A stretch of DNA of 64,000 bases from Streptomyces leeuwenhoekii (GTDB lineage Bacteria > Actinomycetota > Actinomycetes > Streptomycetales > Streptomycetaceae). The stretch lies in NCBI RefSeq assembly GCF_001013905.1, contig NZ_LN831790.1:620001-684000 (forward strand). The letters run 5' to 3'. Below are positions 47,217 through 57,360 of the stretch, in pieces. The position numbers were made by a program, and so were the translations under genes. The notes under the pieces were generated by a model. The model searched no databases and had not been told where the DNA came from. It saw only the letters and a program-made list of their open reading frames with translations. Positions within the stretch are counted from its first letter, which is position 1; every line of letters begins with the position of its first letter.

Positions 47217-48249
47217 GGCGGGCGTTCCTCTTCTTCAGTGCGGTCGCCACGCGCAGCGCGACCACCCGGTCGGCCGTGATGGCGAGGAGGAGCAGCAGGC
47301 CGTTGATGGCGAGCACCCAGACGGAGCTGACGCCCAGGGCGGGCAGCGCGCTGTTGACGGAGGTCAGCAGCAGCGCGCCGAGCGCGGCGCCGTAGACGCT
47401 GCCGGAGCCGCCGGTGAAGACCACTCCGCCGACCACTACGGCGCTGACCACGGTGAGTTCGTAGCCGGTGCCGGTGCCGGAGTCGACGTTGCCGAAGCGG
47501 GCGAGGTAGAGCGCGCCGGCGAGCCCGGCCAGCGCACCGCAGAAGGTGTACGCGGTGAGGATCCGCTTGCGTACCGGGATGCCGGCGAGGCGGGTGGCCT
47601 CCGGGCTGGAGCCGAGCGCGTACAGTTCGCGGCCGCCGCGGAAGTGCTTGAGGCAGTACGCCGTCGACACCAGCACGGCGAGGGCGATCAGCGCCAGCCA
47701 CGGCACCGCGAGGATGCCGCCGGAGCCGAAGCCGACGAAGCCGTCCGGCAGATCGGCCGCCGTGATCTGGCGTGAGCCGACCCAGATCGAGTCGATGCCG
47801 CGGATGATGTACAGGGTGCCGAGGGTGACCACCAGGGCGGGCACCTGACCGAGGCTGACGAGCAGGCCGTTGAGCAGGCCGAAGCCGACGCCCAGCAGCA
47901 CCGCCAGCCCGACGGCGGCGAGGGGGTGGCCGCCGCCCTGGAGGTGGGTGCCGGCGGCGAAGGCGCTGATGCCGAGGGTGGAACCGACCGACAGATCGAC
48001 GTTGCGGGTGATGACCACCAGGGACTGGCCGGTGGCGACCAGGACCAGGATCGTGGCGTTCAGCAGCAGGTCCTTGACGCCCTGCTGGGACAGGAAGGCG
48101 CTGTTGCCGGCCTGGGTGACGGCGATCATCACCACGAAGACGGCCAGGATGGCCAGTTCGCGCATCTTGAGGACGCGGTCGGCCAGCCGTGCGGCCCGGG
48201 GCGGGGGCGCGCCGGTGGCGGGGGTGGGGTCGGTGGCGGTCGCCGTCAT
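47209..48249 (-). CDS. rhaP: Rhamnose ABC importer, permease
   Basis: 346 residues, CUT2-type permease with about ten helices (ITRNVDLSVGSTLGIS, GSSPEATRLAGIPV, GGVVFTGGSGSVYGAALG). It follows the ATPase gene after a 148-bp gap and overlaps the second permease by eight bases, so the two are probably made in equal amounts. Confidence 0.9.
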   Translation of the reverse strand: MTATATDPTPATGAPPPRAARLADRVLKMRELAILAVFVVMIAVTQAGNSAFLSQQGVKDLLLNATILVLVATGQSLVVITRNVDLSVGSTLGISAFAAGTHLQGGGHPLAAVGLAVLLGVGFGLLNGLLVSLGQVPALVVTLGTLYIIRGIDSIWVGSRQITAADLPDGFVGFGSGGILAVPWLALIALAVLVSTAYCLKHFRGGRELYALGSSPEATRLAGIPVRKRILTAYTFCGALAGLAGALYLARFGNVDSGTGTGYELTVVSAVVVGGVVFTGGSGSVYGAALGALLLTSVNSALPALGVSSVWVLAINGLLLLLAITADRVVALRVATALKKRNARHG

Positions 48250-48397
48250 GCTGCCCTCCGGGGGTTCGCTGCCACGCCGGCGCGGGGCGGCGCCGCGGGT
48301 GGGGCGGCCGTGCGCCGCCCGGCGCCGTTCCCGTCGCCGGCCGCCGTCCGCGGCGGCCGGCCGTGCCGCGCGCGGGCGGCCTCGATGCGTACGTCGC

Positions 48398-49912
48398 TCA
48401 CGCCGCCCTCCCGGTGGCCGCGGCCATCACCGTCTCCTCGGTGGCGTCGGCGCGGTCGATCTCGGCGGTCAGGCGGCCCTCGTGCATGACGAGCACGCGG
48501 TCGGCCATGCCGAGGACCTCGGGCAGGTCGGAGGAGATCATCAGGACCGCCACGCCGTCGGCGGCCAGGGCGCTGAGCAGCCGGTGCACCTCGGCCTTGG
48601 TGCCGACGTCGATGCCGCGCGTCGGCTCGTCGACGATCAGCACCTTGGGGTCGGTCGCGAGCCACTTGGCGAGGACGACCTTCTGCTGGTTGCCGCCGGA
48701 CAAGGTGGAGACGGCGTCGGCGAGGCGGGAGTACTTCACCTGGAGCCTGACGGCCCAGTCGAGGGAGCGGCTGCGCTCGGCGCGCCGGTCCATCAGCCCC
48801 GCCCTGACGGTCGTACCGAGCCCGGTCAGGCCGATGTTGCGCTCGATGGACAGGTCCATCACCAGGCCCTGGGCGCGCCGGTCCTCCGGGACGAGGGCGA
48901 GCCCGGCGGCCATGGCGGTCGACGGCGCGCCGCTGACCAGGGGCCTGCCGTCGACTTCGACCTCGCCGGCGTCCCATCGGTCGATGCCGAACACCGCCCG
49001 GGCCACCTCGGTGCGTCCGGCGCCGACCAGGCCGGCCAGGCCGACGATCTCGCCGCGCCGCACCTCGAAGGAGACGTCGGTGAAGACGCCCTCCCGGGTG
49101 AGCCGGCGCACGCGGAGGGCGACCTCGCCCGGTGTGACGTCCTGCTTGGGGTAGAGCTCGTCGAGGTCGCGGCCGACCATGCGGCGCACCAGATCGTCCT
49201 CGCTCATGCCCGCCAGCGGCTCGGTGGCGATCCAGGCGCCGTCGCGCAGGGTCGTGACGCGCTCGCAGATGTGGAAGATCTCCTCCAGGCGGTGGGAGAT
49301 GAACAGCACGGCGGCGCCCTGCTCGCGCAGGGAGCGGACGACCCCGAAGAGGCGGGCGACCTCGCTGCCGGTGAGAGCGGCGGTCGGCTCGTCCATGATC
49401 AGGACGCGGGCGTCGAAGGAGAGCGCCTTGGCGATCTCGACGATCTGCTGGTCGGCGATGGACAGGCCGCGTGCGGGCCGGTCCGGGTCGAGATCGACGC
49501 CGAGGCGCCGCATCAGGTCCGCCGTCGCGGCGCGGGTGGCCTTGTGGTCGATACGGCCGAGGGACCGCCGGGGCTGACGGCCCATGAAGATGTTCTCGGC
49601 GATGGTCAGGTCGGGGAAGAGGGTCGGCTCCTGGTAGATGACGGCGATGCCCGCGTCCCGGGCGTCGCCGGGGCCGTGGAAGACGACGGGGCGACCGTCG
49701 AGCAGCACCTGGCCGGTGTCCGGCCGGTGCACCCCGGCGAGGGTCTTGATGAGGGTCGACTTGCCGGCGCCGTTCTCCCCGGCGAGCGCGTGCACCTCGC
49801 CGGGGAGCAGCTCCAGGCGGACGTCCCGCAGGGCGCGAACCGCGCCGAAGGACTTGGAGACGTCCCGGAGCGCCAGGACCGGTGCCGGACCCGTGTCGGA
49901 CGGGTGGGTCAT
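48398..49912 (-). CDS. rhaT: Rhamnose ABC importer, double ATPase
   Basis: 504 residues with two tandem nucleotide-binding domains as in RbsA/RhaT. The first has Walker [17 protein letters not shown] and [10 protein letters not shown]. The second has the usual weaker Walker [10 protein letters not shown] but a good signature LSGGNQQK and [11 protein letters not shown]. It is first in the transport operon, 71 bp from the predicted transcription start, with a LacI-type operator just upstream. Confidence 0.94.
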   Translation of the reverse strand: MTHPSDTGPAPVLALRDVSKSFGAVRALRDVRLELLPGEVHALAGENGAGKSTLIKTLAGVHRPDTGQVLLDGRPVVFHGPGDARDAGIAVIYQEPTLFPDLTIAENIFMGRQPRRSLGRIDHKATRAATADLMRRLGVDLDPDRPARGLSIADQQIVEIAKALSFDARVLIMDEPTAALTGSEVARLFGVVRSLREQGAAVLFISHRLEEIFHICERVTTLRDGAWIATEPLAGMSEDDLVRRMVGRDLDELYPKQDVTPGEVALRVRRLTREGVFTDVSFEVRRGEIVGLAGLVGAGRTEVARAVFGIDRWDAGEVEVDGRPLVSGAPSTAMAAGLALVPEDRRAQGLVMDLSIERNIGLTGLGTTVRAGLMDRRAERSRSLDWAVRLQVKYSRLADAVSTLSGGNQQKVVLAKWLATDPKVLIVDEPTRGIDVGTKAEVHRLLSALAADGVAVLMISSDLPEVLGMADRVLVMHEGRLTAEIDRADATEETVMAAATGRAA

Positions 49913-49956
49913 GGGGGCTCCTCGGCGACGTCGGCGGGACGGCCCTCACGACGTCG

Positions 49957-49968
49957 TGAAAGGTTTCA
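49957..49968. promoter_or_regulatory. LacI-type operator of the rhamnose transport operon
   Basis: TGAAA-gg-TTTCA, perfect 5-bp arms. It lies just downstream of the predicted start of transcription of the minus-strand operon. A twin site lies at the rhaI promoter. Confidence 0.75.
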
Positions 49969-49982
49969 ACTGGGTTGCCGGG

Positions 49983-50012
49983 ACGTTAGGCAAGGTCGGC
50001 GCGGCGCGTCAA
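49983..50012 (-). promoter_or_regulatory. Promoter of the rhamnose transport operon
   Basis: On the minus strand, TTGACG (50012-50007), an 18-bp spacer and TAACGT (49988-49983) make a good principal-sigma promoter. Transcription should begin near 49977, next to the LacI-type site. Confidence 0.65.
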
Positions 50013-50022
50013 TGGGTCAGGC

Positions 50023-50037
50023 TCGAAAAACTTTCGA
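50023..50037. promoter_or_regulatory. TCGAAA-N3-TTTCGA palindrome between the rhamnose promoters
   Basis: A perfect 6-bp inverted repeat with a three-base spacer, just upstream of the transport promoter. It could bind a second sugar regulator; related CGAAA-N-TTTCG boxes occur before the glucuronoyl esterase gene at 59343. Confidence 0.5.
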
Positions 50038-50087
50038 TAACCGGAGGCGTGGAGAGAGACGCGGCGAGGGGACGAGACCCCAAGGGG

Positions 50088-50116
50088 TTGACACCCCCTC
50101 GGGTGCCTCATAGCTT
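50088..50116 (+). promoter_or_regulatory. rhaI: Promoter of rhaI
   Basis: TTGACA (50088-50093), exactly 17 bp, then TAGCTT (50111-50116): a near-consensus principal-sigma promoter. The predicted start near 50123 touches the LacI-type operator at 50124-50135. Confidence 0.8.
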
Positions 50117-50123
50117 CAGCCTC

Positions 50124-50135
50124 TGAATCGTTTCA
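50124..50135. promoter_or_regulatory. LacI-type operator of the rhamnose catabolic operon
   Basis: TGAAT-cg-TTTCA, nearly identical to the site at 49957 and placed at +1 of the rhaI promoter, where a bound repressor would block transcription. Confidence 0.75.
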
Positions 50136-50254
50136 CTCCGGCGTGTCCCTCCGCTTGTTCCACGCGTGTCCTCACGCTGGTCCGCGCGCGTTCTCACGCC
50201 TGTTCCCGTCGCCGTGCCCGTGGGCAGGGCGACCCGATGCCACAGGAGCCCCCA

Positions 50255-51415
50255 GTGACCGAGCTCGCCGCGGTGAAGGCCGCGTTGAAGACCCAGGCAG
50301 TCGAGACGCCGTCGTGGGCGTACGGGAACTCGGGCACCCGGTTCAAGGTGTTCGCGCAGGCGGGCGTGCCGCGCACTCCGTTCGAGAAGCTGGACGACGC
50401 GGCCAAGGTGCACGAGTTCACCGGCGTCGCGCCGACCGTGGCCCTGCACATCCCGTGGGACAGGGTCGAGGACTACGCCGCCCTGGCCGAGCACGCCGGC
50501 GAGCGCGGGGTGAAGCTGGGGGCGATCAACTCCAACACCTTCCAGGACGACGACTACAAGCTCGGCAGCGTCTGCCACCCGGACGCGGCGGTGCGCCGCA
50601 AGGCGGTGGACCATCTGCTGGAGTGCGTCGACATCATGGACGCGACCGGGTCCCGCGATCTGAAGCTGTGGTTCGCCGACGGCACCAACTACCCCGGGCA
50701 GGACGACGTGCGCGCGCGGCAGGACCGGCTGGCGGAGGCGCTGGCCGAGGTGTACGGGCGCCTCGGCGACGGGCAGCGGATGCTGCTGGAGTACAAGCTG
50801 TTCGAGCCGGCCTTCTACACCACCGACGTGCCGGACTGGGGCACCGCCTACGCCCACTGCCTCAAGCTCGGTCCGAAGGCGCAGGTGGTCGTCGACACCG
50901 GGCACCACGCGCCCGGCACGAACATCGAGTTCATCGTGGCGACGCTGCTGCGCGAGGGGAAGCTCGGCGGGTTCGACTTCAACTCGCGGTTCTACGCGGA
51001 CGACGACCTGATGGTCGGGGCGGCCGATCCGTTCCAGCTCTTCCGGATCATGTACGAGGTGGTGCGCGGGGGCGGCTTCACCTCCGAGGTGGCGTTCATG
51101 CTCGACCAGTGCCACAACATCGAGGCGAAGATCCCGGCGATCATCCGGTCGGTGATGAACGTGCAGGAAGCGACCGCGAAGGCCCTGCTGGTGGACCGGG
51201 AGGCGCTGTCCGCCGCCCAGCGGGCGGGGGACGTGCTGGAGGCCAACGCCGTCCTGATGGACGCCTACCACACGGACGTGCGTCCGCTGCTGCGGGAGGT
51301 GCGGGAGGAGATGGGGCTGGACCCCGACCCGATCGCCGCCTACCGGGCCTGCGGATGGGCCGAGAAGATCGTGGCCGAGCGGGTCGGCGGCCGGCAGGCC
51401 GGGTGGGGGGCGTGA
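50255..51415 (+). CDS. rhaI: L-rhamnose isomerase
   Basis: 386 residues of the RhaI type (not E. coli RhaA): [17 protein letters not shown] near the N terminus, [26 protein letters not shown] and the metal-site motifs [22 protein letters not shown] and [13 protein letters not shown]. It converts L-rhamnose to L-rhamnulose. GTG 50255 is preferred because AGGAG (50244-50248) lies six bases upstream; ATG 50237 adds six residues with a poorer site. Confidence 0.93.
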   Translation: MTELAAVKAALKTQAVETPSWAYGNSGTRFKVFAQAGVPRTPFEKLDDAAKVHEFTGVAPTVALHIPWDRVEDYAALAEHAGERGVKLGAINSNTFQDDDYKLGSVCHPDAAVRRKAVDHLLECVDIMDATGSRDLKLWFADGTNYPGQDDVRARQDRLAEALAEVYGRLGDGQRMLLEYKLFEPAFYTTDVPDWGTAYAHCLKLGPKAQVVVDTGHHAPGTNIEFIVATLLREGKLGGFDFNSRFYADDDLMVGAADPFQLFRIMYEVVRGGGFTSEVAFMLDQCHNIEAKIPAIIRSVMNVQEATAKALLVDREALSAAQRAGDVLEANAVLMDAYHTDVRPLLREVREEMGLDPDPIAAYRACGWAEKIVAERVGGRQAGWGA

Positions 51416-51558
51416 ACGCCGGCCGGGTCCGCGCCCCGCACGGCCACGGGCCCGGCACGACCGGCCGCACCCGAGCGGCACAGCCGTGTGTCGAAACAGC
51501 CCCGCGCCCCTTTCGGGCGCCTCGCCGCCCCTCCTCGTCGAAAAGGAACTGACCGGAC

Positions 51559-53598
51559 ATGGCATCCCACCCCGAAGCCGCCGCACTGCTCGCCCGCTCC
51601 CACCGGCTCGGCGCCGACCCCCGCAACACCAACTACGCCGGGGGCAACGCCTCCGCCAAGGGCACCGCCACCGACCCCGTCACCGGCGGTGACGTGGAAC
51701 TGATGTGGGTCAAGGGCTCCGGCGGCGATCTCGGCACGCTGACCGAGGCCGGCCTCGCCGTCCTGCGCCTGGACCGGCTGCGGGCCCTCAAGGACGTCTA
51801 CCCGGGCGTCGAGCGCGAGGACGAGATGGTCGCCGCGTTCGACTACTGCCTGCACGGCAAGGGCGGCGCCGCGCCCTCCATCGACACGGCGATGCACGGC
51901 CTGGTGGAGGCCGCGCACGTCGACCACCTCCACCCCGACTCCGGGATCGCGCTGGCCTGTGCCGCCGACGGGGAGAAGCTGACCGCCGAGTGCTTCGGCG
52001 ACACGGTGGTGTGGGTGCCCTGGCGGCGGCCCGGCTTCCAGCTCGGCCTGGACATCGCGGCGGTCAGGGAGGCCAACCCGCGGGCGATCGGCTGCGTCCT
52101 GGGCGGGCACGGCATCACGGCCTGGGGCGACACCAGCGAGGAGTGCGAGCGCAACTCGCTGCACATCATCCGCACCGCCGAGAGGTTCCTCGCCGAGCGG
52201 GGCGGGCCGGAGCCGTTCGGCCCGGTGATCGAGGGGTACGAGCCGCTGCCCGAGGCGGAGCGGCGGGCCCGGGCGGCGGCGCTGGCGCCGTACGTCCGTG
52301 CGGTGGCCTCCCAGGACCGGCCGCAGGTCGGCCACTTCACCGACTCCGAGGTGGTGCTGGACTTCGTCTCCCGCGCCGAGCACCCGCGCCTGGCCGCGCT
52401 GGGCACCTCCTGCCCCGACCACTTCCTGCGCACCAAGGTCCGGCCGCTCGTCCTGGACCTGCCGCCGACGGCTCCGCTGGACGAGGCCGTGGCCCGGCTG
52501 AAGGAGCTGCACGCCGCCTACCGCGAGGAGTACGCCGCCTACTACCACCGGCACGCCGAGCCGGACTCCCCCGCCATGCGCGGCGCCGACCCGGCGATCG
52601 TGCTGGTGCCGGGCGTCGGCATGTTCAGCTTCGGCAAGGACAAGCAGACCGCGCGGGTGGCCGGCGAGTTCTACGTCAACGCCATCAACGTGATGCGCGG
52701 CGCGGAGGCGGTCTCGGCGTACACGCCGATCGAGGAGTCGGAGAAGTTCCGCATCGAGTACTGGGCGCTGGAGGAGGCCAAGCTCCAGCGGATGCCGAAG
52801 CCCAAGCCGCTGGCGACACGGGTGGCGCTGGTGACGGGCGCGGGCAGCGGCATCGGCAAGGCGATCGCGCACCGGCTGGCCGCCGAGGGCGCCTGTGTCG
52901 TCGTCGCCGATCTGAACGGGGAGAACGCGGCGGCCGTCGCGCAGGAGCTCGGCGGTCCGGACCGGGCCGTCGCGGTGACCGTGGACGTCACCTCCGAGGA
53001 GCAGATCGCCGAGGCGTTCCGGGCCGCGGTGCTGGCCTTCGGCGGCGTCGACCTGGTGGTCAACAACGCGGGCATCTCCATCTCCAAGCCGCTGCTGGAG
53101 ACCTCGGCGAAGGACTGGGACCTCCAGCACGACATCATGGCCCGCGGCTCGTTCCTGGTCTCCCGCGAGGCGGCCAGGGTGATGATCGCGCAGCGGCTCG
53201 GCGGCGACATCGTCTACATCGCCTCGAAGAACGCCGTCTTCGCCGGCCCGAACAACATCGCCTACTCCGCCACCAAGGCCGACCAGGCCCATCAGGTGCG
53301 TCTGCTCGCCGCCGAGCTCGGCGAGCACGGCATCCGCGTCAACGGGGTCAACCCCGACGGTGTGGTGCGCGGTTCCGGGATCTTCGCGGGCGGCTGGGGC
53401 GCGCAGCGGGCGGCGGTGTACGGGGTGCCGGAGGAGAAGCTGGGCGAGTTCTACGCGCAGCGGACGCTGCTCAAGCGGGAGGTGCTGCCGGAGCACGTCG
53501 CGAACGCCGTGTTCGCGCTGACCGGCGGGGACCTGACCCACACCACCGGCCTGCACGTCCCGGTCGACGCCGGCGTCGCCGCCGCCTTCCTGCGGTGA
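51559..53598 (+). CDS. rhaEW: Bifunctional rhamnulose-1-phosphate aldolase / L-lactaldehyde dehydrogenase (RhaEW type)
   Basis: 679 residues. The N-terminal class II aldolase domain (about 1-410) has NTNYAGGNASAKG, VDHLHPDSGIAL with metal-binding His, and GGHGITAWG. The C-terminal short-chain dehydrogenase has VTGAGSGIGKA near 422, NNAGIS and YSATKADQ. The aldolase half splits rhamnulose-1-phosphate into DHAP and L-lactaldehyde; the SDR half of characterised relatives oxidises lactaldehyde to lactate. The fusion is known in several phyla. Its stop overlaps the kinase start. Confidence 0.92.
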   Translation: MASHPEAAALLARSHRLGADPRNTNYAGGNASAKGTATDPVTGGDVELMWVKGSGGDLGTLTEAGLAVLRLDRLRALKDVYPGVEREDEMVAAFDYCLHGKGGAAPSIDTAMHGLVEAAHVDHLHPDSGIALACAADGEKLTAECFGDTVVWVPWRRPGFQLGLDIAAVREANPRAIGCVLGGHGITAWGDTSEECERNSLHIIRTAERFLAERGGPEPFGPVIEGYEPLPEAERRARAAALAPYVRAVASQDRPQVGHFTDSEVVLDFVSRAEHPRLAALGTSCPDHFLRTKVRPLVLDLPPTAPLDEAVARLKELHAAYREEYAAYYHRHAEPDSPAMRGADPAIVLVPGVGMFSFGKDKQTARVAGEFYVNAINVMRGAEAVSAYTPIEESEKFRIEYWALEEAKLQRMPKPKPLATRVALVTGAGSGIGKAIAHRLAAEGACVVVADLNGENAAAVAQELGGPDRAVAVTVDVTSEEQIAEAFRAAVLAFGGVDLVVNNAGISISKPLLETSAKDWDLQHDIMARGSFLVSREAARVMIAQRLGGDIVYIASKNAVFAGPNNIAYSATKADQAHQVRLLAAELGEHGIRVNGVNPDGVVRGSGIFAGGWGAQRAAVYGVPEEKLGEFYAQRTLLKREVLPEHVANAVFALTGGDLTHTTGLHVPVDAGVAAAFLR

Positions 53599-55058
53599 GC
53601 GCCCGCGTGAAGTCGTACGCCGCGGTCGACCTCGGCGCGTCCAGCGGGCGCGTCATGGTCGGCCGCGCCGGGCCCGACACGCTGGAGCTGGCCGAGGCGC
53701 ACCGCTTCCCCAACCGGCCGGTCCGCGTGCCCGAGGGGCTGCGCTGGGACGTCCTCGCCCTGTACGCGGGCGTCCTGGACGGGCTGCGGGCGGCCGGTTC
53801 CCGCTGCGGGGGCCGGATCGACTCCGTCGGCATCGACAGCTGGGCCGTGGACTACGGCCTGCTCGACGCGGACGGGGCGCTGCTCGGCAACCCCGTGCAC
53901 TACCGCGACGGCCGTACCGAGGGCGTCGCGGAGAAGGTGTGGACGACCGTGCCGGCCGAGGAGCTCTACGCGGCGACCGGGTTGCAGTACGCCCCTTTCA
54001 ACACCCTGTACCAGCTCACCGCCGCCCGCTCCACGGCTCAACTGGCACAGGCACGGCGCGTGCTGCTCATGCCGGACCTGCTGGCGTACTGGCTCACCGG
54101 TGAGCAGGGCACGGAGCTGACCAATGCCTCCACCACCCAGTTGATCGATCCGCGCACCCGTGACTGGGCGCGGGGCGTCGCGGAACGGCTCGGCGTCGAC
54201 CTCGGCCTCTTCCCGCCGCTGCGGCACCCGGGCGATCCGGCGGGCCTGCTGCGTGCGGAGGTGCTGGAGGAGACGGGGCTGGCCGGGCCGGTGCCGGTGA
54301 CGGCGGTCGCCTCGCACGACACCGCCTCGGCGGTGGCCGCCGTGCCCGCCGCCGGCGAGCGGTTCGCCTACATCTGTACGGGGACCTGGTCGCTGGCGGG
54401 TCTGGAACTGGCCGCGCCGGTGCTGACGGAGGAGAGCCGCGCCGCCAACTTCACCAATGAGCTGGGGCTCGACGGCACGGTCCGCTACCTGCGCAACATC
54501 ATGGGGCTGTGGCTGCTCCAGGAGTGCGTACGGGCCTGGGGCGACCCGGACCTGGGCGGGCTGCTGCGGGAGGCGGCCAAGGTACCGGCGCTGCGGTCGG
54601 TGGTGGACGCGGGCGACGCGGCGTTCCTCGCGCCGGGCCGGATGCCGGAGCGGATCGCCCAGGCGTGCCGCGCCTCGGGGCAGCCGGTGCCCGGCTCGCC
54701 CGCCGAGACCACGCGCTGCATCCTCGACTCCTTGGCCCTGGCCCATCGCAGGGCCGTCGAGGACGCGCAGCGGCTCGCCGGCCACCCGGTCGACGTCGTG
54801 CACATCGTGGGCGGCGGCACCCGCAACGCCCTGCTGTGCCAGTTGACCGCCGACGCCTGCGGGCTGCCGGTGGTGGCGGGACCGACGGAGGCGGCGGCCC
54901 TCGGCAACGTCCTCGTCCAGGCCCGGGCCCACGGCACGGCGGGCGATCTGGCCGGGATGCGGGAACTGCTGGTGCGCACCCAGCCCCTGACCCGGTACGC
55001 GCCGCGCGGCGGCACGGCGCGCTGGCGGGCGGCCGAGGCCCGACTCGCCGACCGGTGA
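53595..55058 (+). CDS. rhaB: L-rhamnulokinase
   Basis: 487 residues of the FGGY sugar-kinase family: DLGASSGRVMVG near the N terminus, the substrate region IDSWAVDYGLLD, YICTGTWSLAGLE and the adenosine motif HIVGGGTRNALL. It phosphorylates rhamnulose at O-1. GTG 53595 overlaps the aldolase stop (GTGA); GTG 53607 is an in-frame alternative. Confidence 0.93.
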   Translation: MSARVKSYAAVDLGASSGRVMVGRAGPDTLELAEAHRFPNRPVRVPEGLRWDVLALYAGVLDGLRAAGSRCGGRIDSVGIDSWAVDYGLLDADGALLGNPVHYRDGRTEGVAEKVWTTVPAEELYAATGLQYAPFNTLYQLTAARSTAQLAQARRVLLMPDLLAYWLTGEQGTELTNASTTQLIDPRTRDWARGVAERLGVDLGLFPPLRHPGDPAGLLRAEVLEETGLAGPVPVTAVASHDTASAVAAVPAAGERFAYICTGTWSLAGLELAAPVLTEESRAANFTNELGLDGTVRYLRNIMGLWLLQECVRAWGDPDLGGLLREAAKVPALRSVVDAGDAAFLAPGRMPERIAQACRASGQPVPGSPAETTRCILDSLALAHRRAVEDAQRLAGHPVDVVHIVGGGTRNALLCQLTADACGLPVVAGPTEAAALGNVLVQARAHGTAGDLAGMRELLVRTQPLTRYAPRGGTARWRAAEARLADR

Positions 55059-55129
55059 ACGCGGTCTCCCCCGGCCCCGGCCCGCCGATTACCCTGCAAT
55101 CGTCCGATGATCACTCACGAGGAGCCGCG

Positions 55130-55885
55130 ATGCGTGTCGCCCTGTTCCTGACCTGCGTCAACGACACGCTGTATCCGGACACCGGCCGCGCGGTGGTGAG
55201 ACTGCTGACGCGGCTGGGCGTCGACGTGGACTTCCCCGCCGCGCAGACCTGTTGCGGGCAGGCCCACTACAACACCGGCTACCGGCACGAGGCGGAGCCG
55301 CTGGCCCGGCACTTCGCCGAGGTCTTCCGGGAGTACGAGGCGATCGTGACGCCGTCGGGGTCGTGCGGGGCGATGGTGCGGGAGCTGTATCCGCGCATGG
55401 GCGAGCGGGCGCGGGCCGAGGGCCGTGGGGGCGCCCTCGCGGCCACCGTGGCGCCGGTGGTACCGAAGACGTACGAACTGACGGAGTTCCTGGTGGACGT
55501 GCTGGGGGTGACGGACGTCGGGGCGTACTACCCGCACACGGTGACGTACCACCCGACCTGCCACGGGCTGCGCGCCCTGGGCCTGGGCGACAGGCCGCTG
55601 AAGCTGCTGCGGGCGGTGAAGGGGCTGGAGCTGGTCGAGCTGCCGGGCGCCGAGGAGTGCTGCGGGTTCGGCGGCACCTTCGCGGTGAAGAACGCCGACG
55701 TGTCGGCGGCGATGGGGACGGACAAGGTGCGCAACGCCGAGTCGACCGGCGCCGAGGTGCTGTGCGCCGCGGACAACTCCTGCCTGATGCACATCGGCGG
55801 GACGATGTCCCGGCTGCGGGTGGGCATGCGGCCGGTGCACATCGCGGAGATCCTGGCGAGCACGGAGGAAGGGGCGGCCGTATGA
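55130..55885 (+). CDS. lutA: L-lactate oxidation iron-sulfur subunit LutA
   Basis: 251 residues with two CCG domains (AAQTCCGQAHYN near residue 43 and EECCGFGGTFAVK near 178), the heterodisulfide-reductase-like repeat of LutA/LldE. With LutB and LutC it oxidises L-lactate to pyruvate. ACGAGGAG precedes ATG 55130. It is 71 bp after the rhamnulokinase gene and overlaps lutB by four bases. Confidence 0.93.
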   Translation: MRVALFLTCVNDTLYPDTGRAVVRLLTRLGVDVDFPAAQTCCGQAHYNTGYRHEAEPLARHFAEVFREYEAIVTPSGSCGAMVRELYPRMGERARAEGRGGALAATVAPVVPKTYELTEFLVDVLGVTDVGAYYPHTVTYHPTCHGLRALGLGDRPLKLLRAVKGLELVELPGAEECCGFGGTFAVKNADVSAAMGTDKVRNAESTGAEVLCAADNSCLMHIGGTMSRLRVGMRPVHIAEILASTEEGAAV

Positions 55886-57360
55886 GCGGCACGTATCTGG
55901 GGATGCCGGCCTTCCCGGAGGCGGCGCGCGCCGCCGTGCGCGACCGGACGCTGCGCGGCAATCTGCGCCATGCCACGCACACCATCCGCGCCAAGCGGGC
56001 CAGGGCCGTCACGGAGGTCTCCGACTGGGCGGAACTGCGCGAGGCGGGCAGGCGGATCAAGGACCACACGCTGCGGCACCTGGACCGCTATCTGGTGCGG
56101 GTGGAGGAGGCGGTGACGGCCGCGGGCGGCACGGTGCACTGGGCCGCGGACGCGGACGAGGCCAACCGGATCGTGACCGCCCTGGTCAAGGAGACCGGCG
56201 AGTCGGAGGTCGTCAAGGTCAAGTCGATGGCCACGCAGGAGATCGGCCTCAACGAGGCCCTCGAGGCGGCGGGCATCCGGGCCTTCGAGACCGATCTGGC
56301 CGAGCTGATCGTGCAGTTGGGCAAGGACCGGCCCTCGCACATCCTGGTCCCCGCCATCCACCGCAACCGGGGCGAGATCCGGGACATCTTCCGCGCGGAG
56401 ATGAGCGAGTGGGGCCGTCCGGCTCCCGAGGGGCTGACCGACACCCCCGCCGAACTCGCCGAGGCCGCCCGCCTGCATCTGCGGGAGAAGTTCCTGCGGG
56501 CCAAGGTCGGCGTCTCCGGCGCGAACTTCGTCGTCGCCGAGACCGGCACGCTGGTGGTGGTGGAGTCCGAGGGCAACGGGCGGATGTGCCTGACCCTGCC
56601 GGAGACGCTGATCTCCGTGGTCGGCATCGAGAAGATCGTGCCGACCTGGCGGGACCTGGAGGTGTTCCTCCAGACCCTCCCCCGCTCCTCCACGGCCGAG
56701 CGGATGAACCCGTACACGTCCATGTGGACCGGCACCACCGACGAGGACGGCCCGCGCACCTTCCATCTGGTGCTGCTGGACAACGGCCGCACCGACACCC
56801 TCGCCGACGAGGTCGGCCGCCAGGCGCTGCGCTGCATCCGCTGCTCGGCCTGCCTGAACGTGTGCCCGGTGTACGAGCGGGCCGGCGGCCACGCCTACGG
56901 CTCGGTCTACCCGGGCCCGATCGGCGCCATCCTCAGCCCGCAGCTCAGGGGCACCGGCAGCGACATCGACGCCTCCCTGCCCTACGCGTCCTCGCTGTGC
57001 GGCGCCTGCTACGAGGTGTGCCCGGTCGCCATCGACATCCCGGAGGTGCTGGTGCATCTGCGCGAACGGGTGGTGCAGGGCGGCCCGGCGACCCGCCGGG
57101 GCAACAAGGTCCTGCTGAAACCGGCCAAGGGGCATGCCGCCGAGCGGGCGGCGATGCGGGCCGCGCAGTGGGCGTTCGCACATCCGGGTGTGCTGCGCAC
57201 GGGGCAGCGGCTGGCCTCGCGCACCCGCCGCTTCCATCCGCGGACGCTGCCCGGGCCGGGCCGGGCCTGGACCGGCAGCCGGGACCTTCCCGAGGTCCCC
57301 GCGGAGCCGTTCCGCGACTGGTGGCAGCGCACGCGCGGCGGAGAGGACGGCGCCAAGTGA
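55882..57360 (+). CDS. lutB: L-lactate oxidation iron-sulfur subunit LutB
   Basis: 492 residues. A LutB/LldF N-terminal domain (KVKSMATQEIGLNEALE, GVSGANFVVAETGTLVVVESEGNGRM) is followed by two 4Fe-4S motifs, CIRCSACLNVCPVY (near 319) and CGACYEVCPV (near 374). The start ATGA overlaps the lutA stop. Confidence 0.94.
   Translation: MSGTYLGMPAFPEAARAAVRDRTLRGNLRHATHTIRAKRARAVTEVSDWAELREAGRRIKDHTLRHLDRYLVRVEEAVTAAGGTVHWAADADEANRIVTALVKETGESEVVKVKSMATQEIGLNEALEAAGIRAFETDLAELIVQLGKDRPSHILVPAIHRNRGEIRDIFRAEMSEWGRPAPEGLTDTPAELAEAARLHLREKFLRAKVGVSGANFVVAETGTLVVVESEGNGRMCLTLPETLISVVGIEKIVPTWRDLEVFLQTLPRSSTAERMNPYTSMWTGTTDEDGPRTFHLVLLDNGRTDTLADEVGRQALRCIRCSACLNVCPVYERAGGHAYGSVYPGPIGAILSPQLRGTGSDIDASLPYASSLCGACYEVCPVAIDIPEVLVHLRERVVQGGPATRRGNKVLLKPAKGHAAERAAMRAAQWAFAHPGVLRTGQRLASRTRRFHPRTLPGPGRAWTGSRDLPEVPAEPFRDWWQRTRGGEDGAK

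Noticed and set aside
48246..48401. 51-codon frame between rhaT and rhaP starting in a GTGA overlap with the rhaT stop
   Set aside because: Composition is Arg/Ala/Pro low complexity typical of non-coding GC-rich sequence; probably untranslated spacer.
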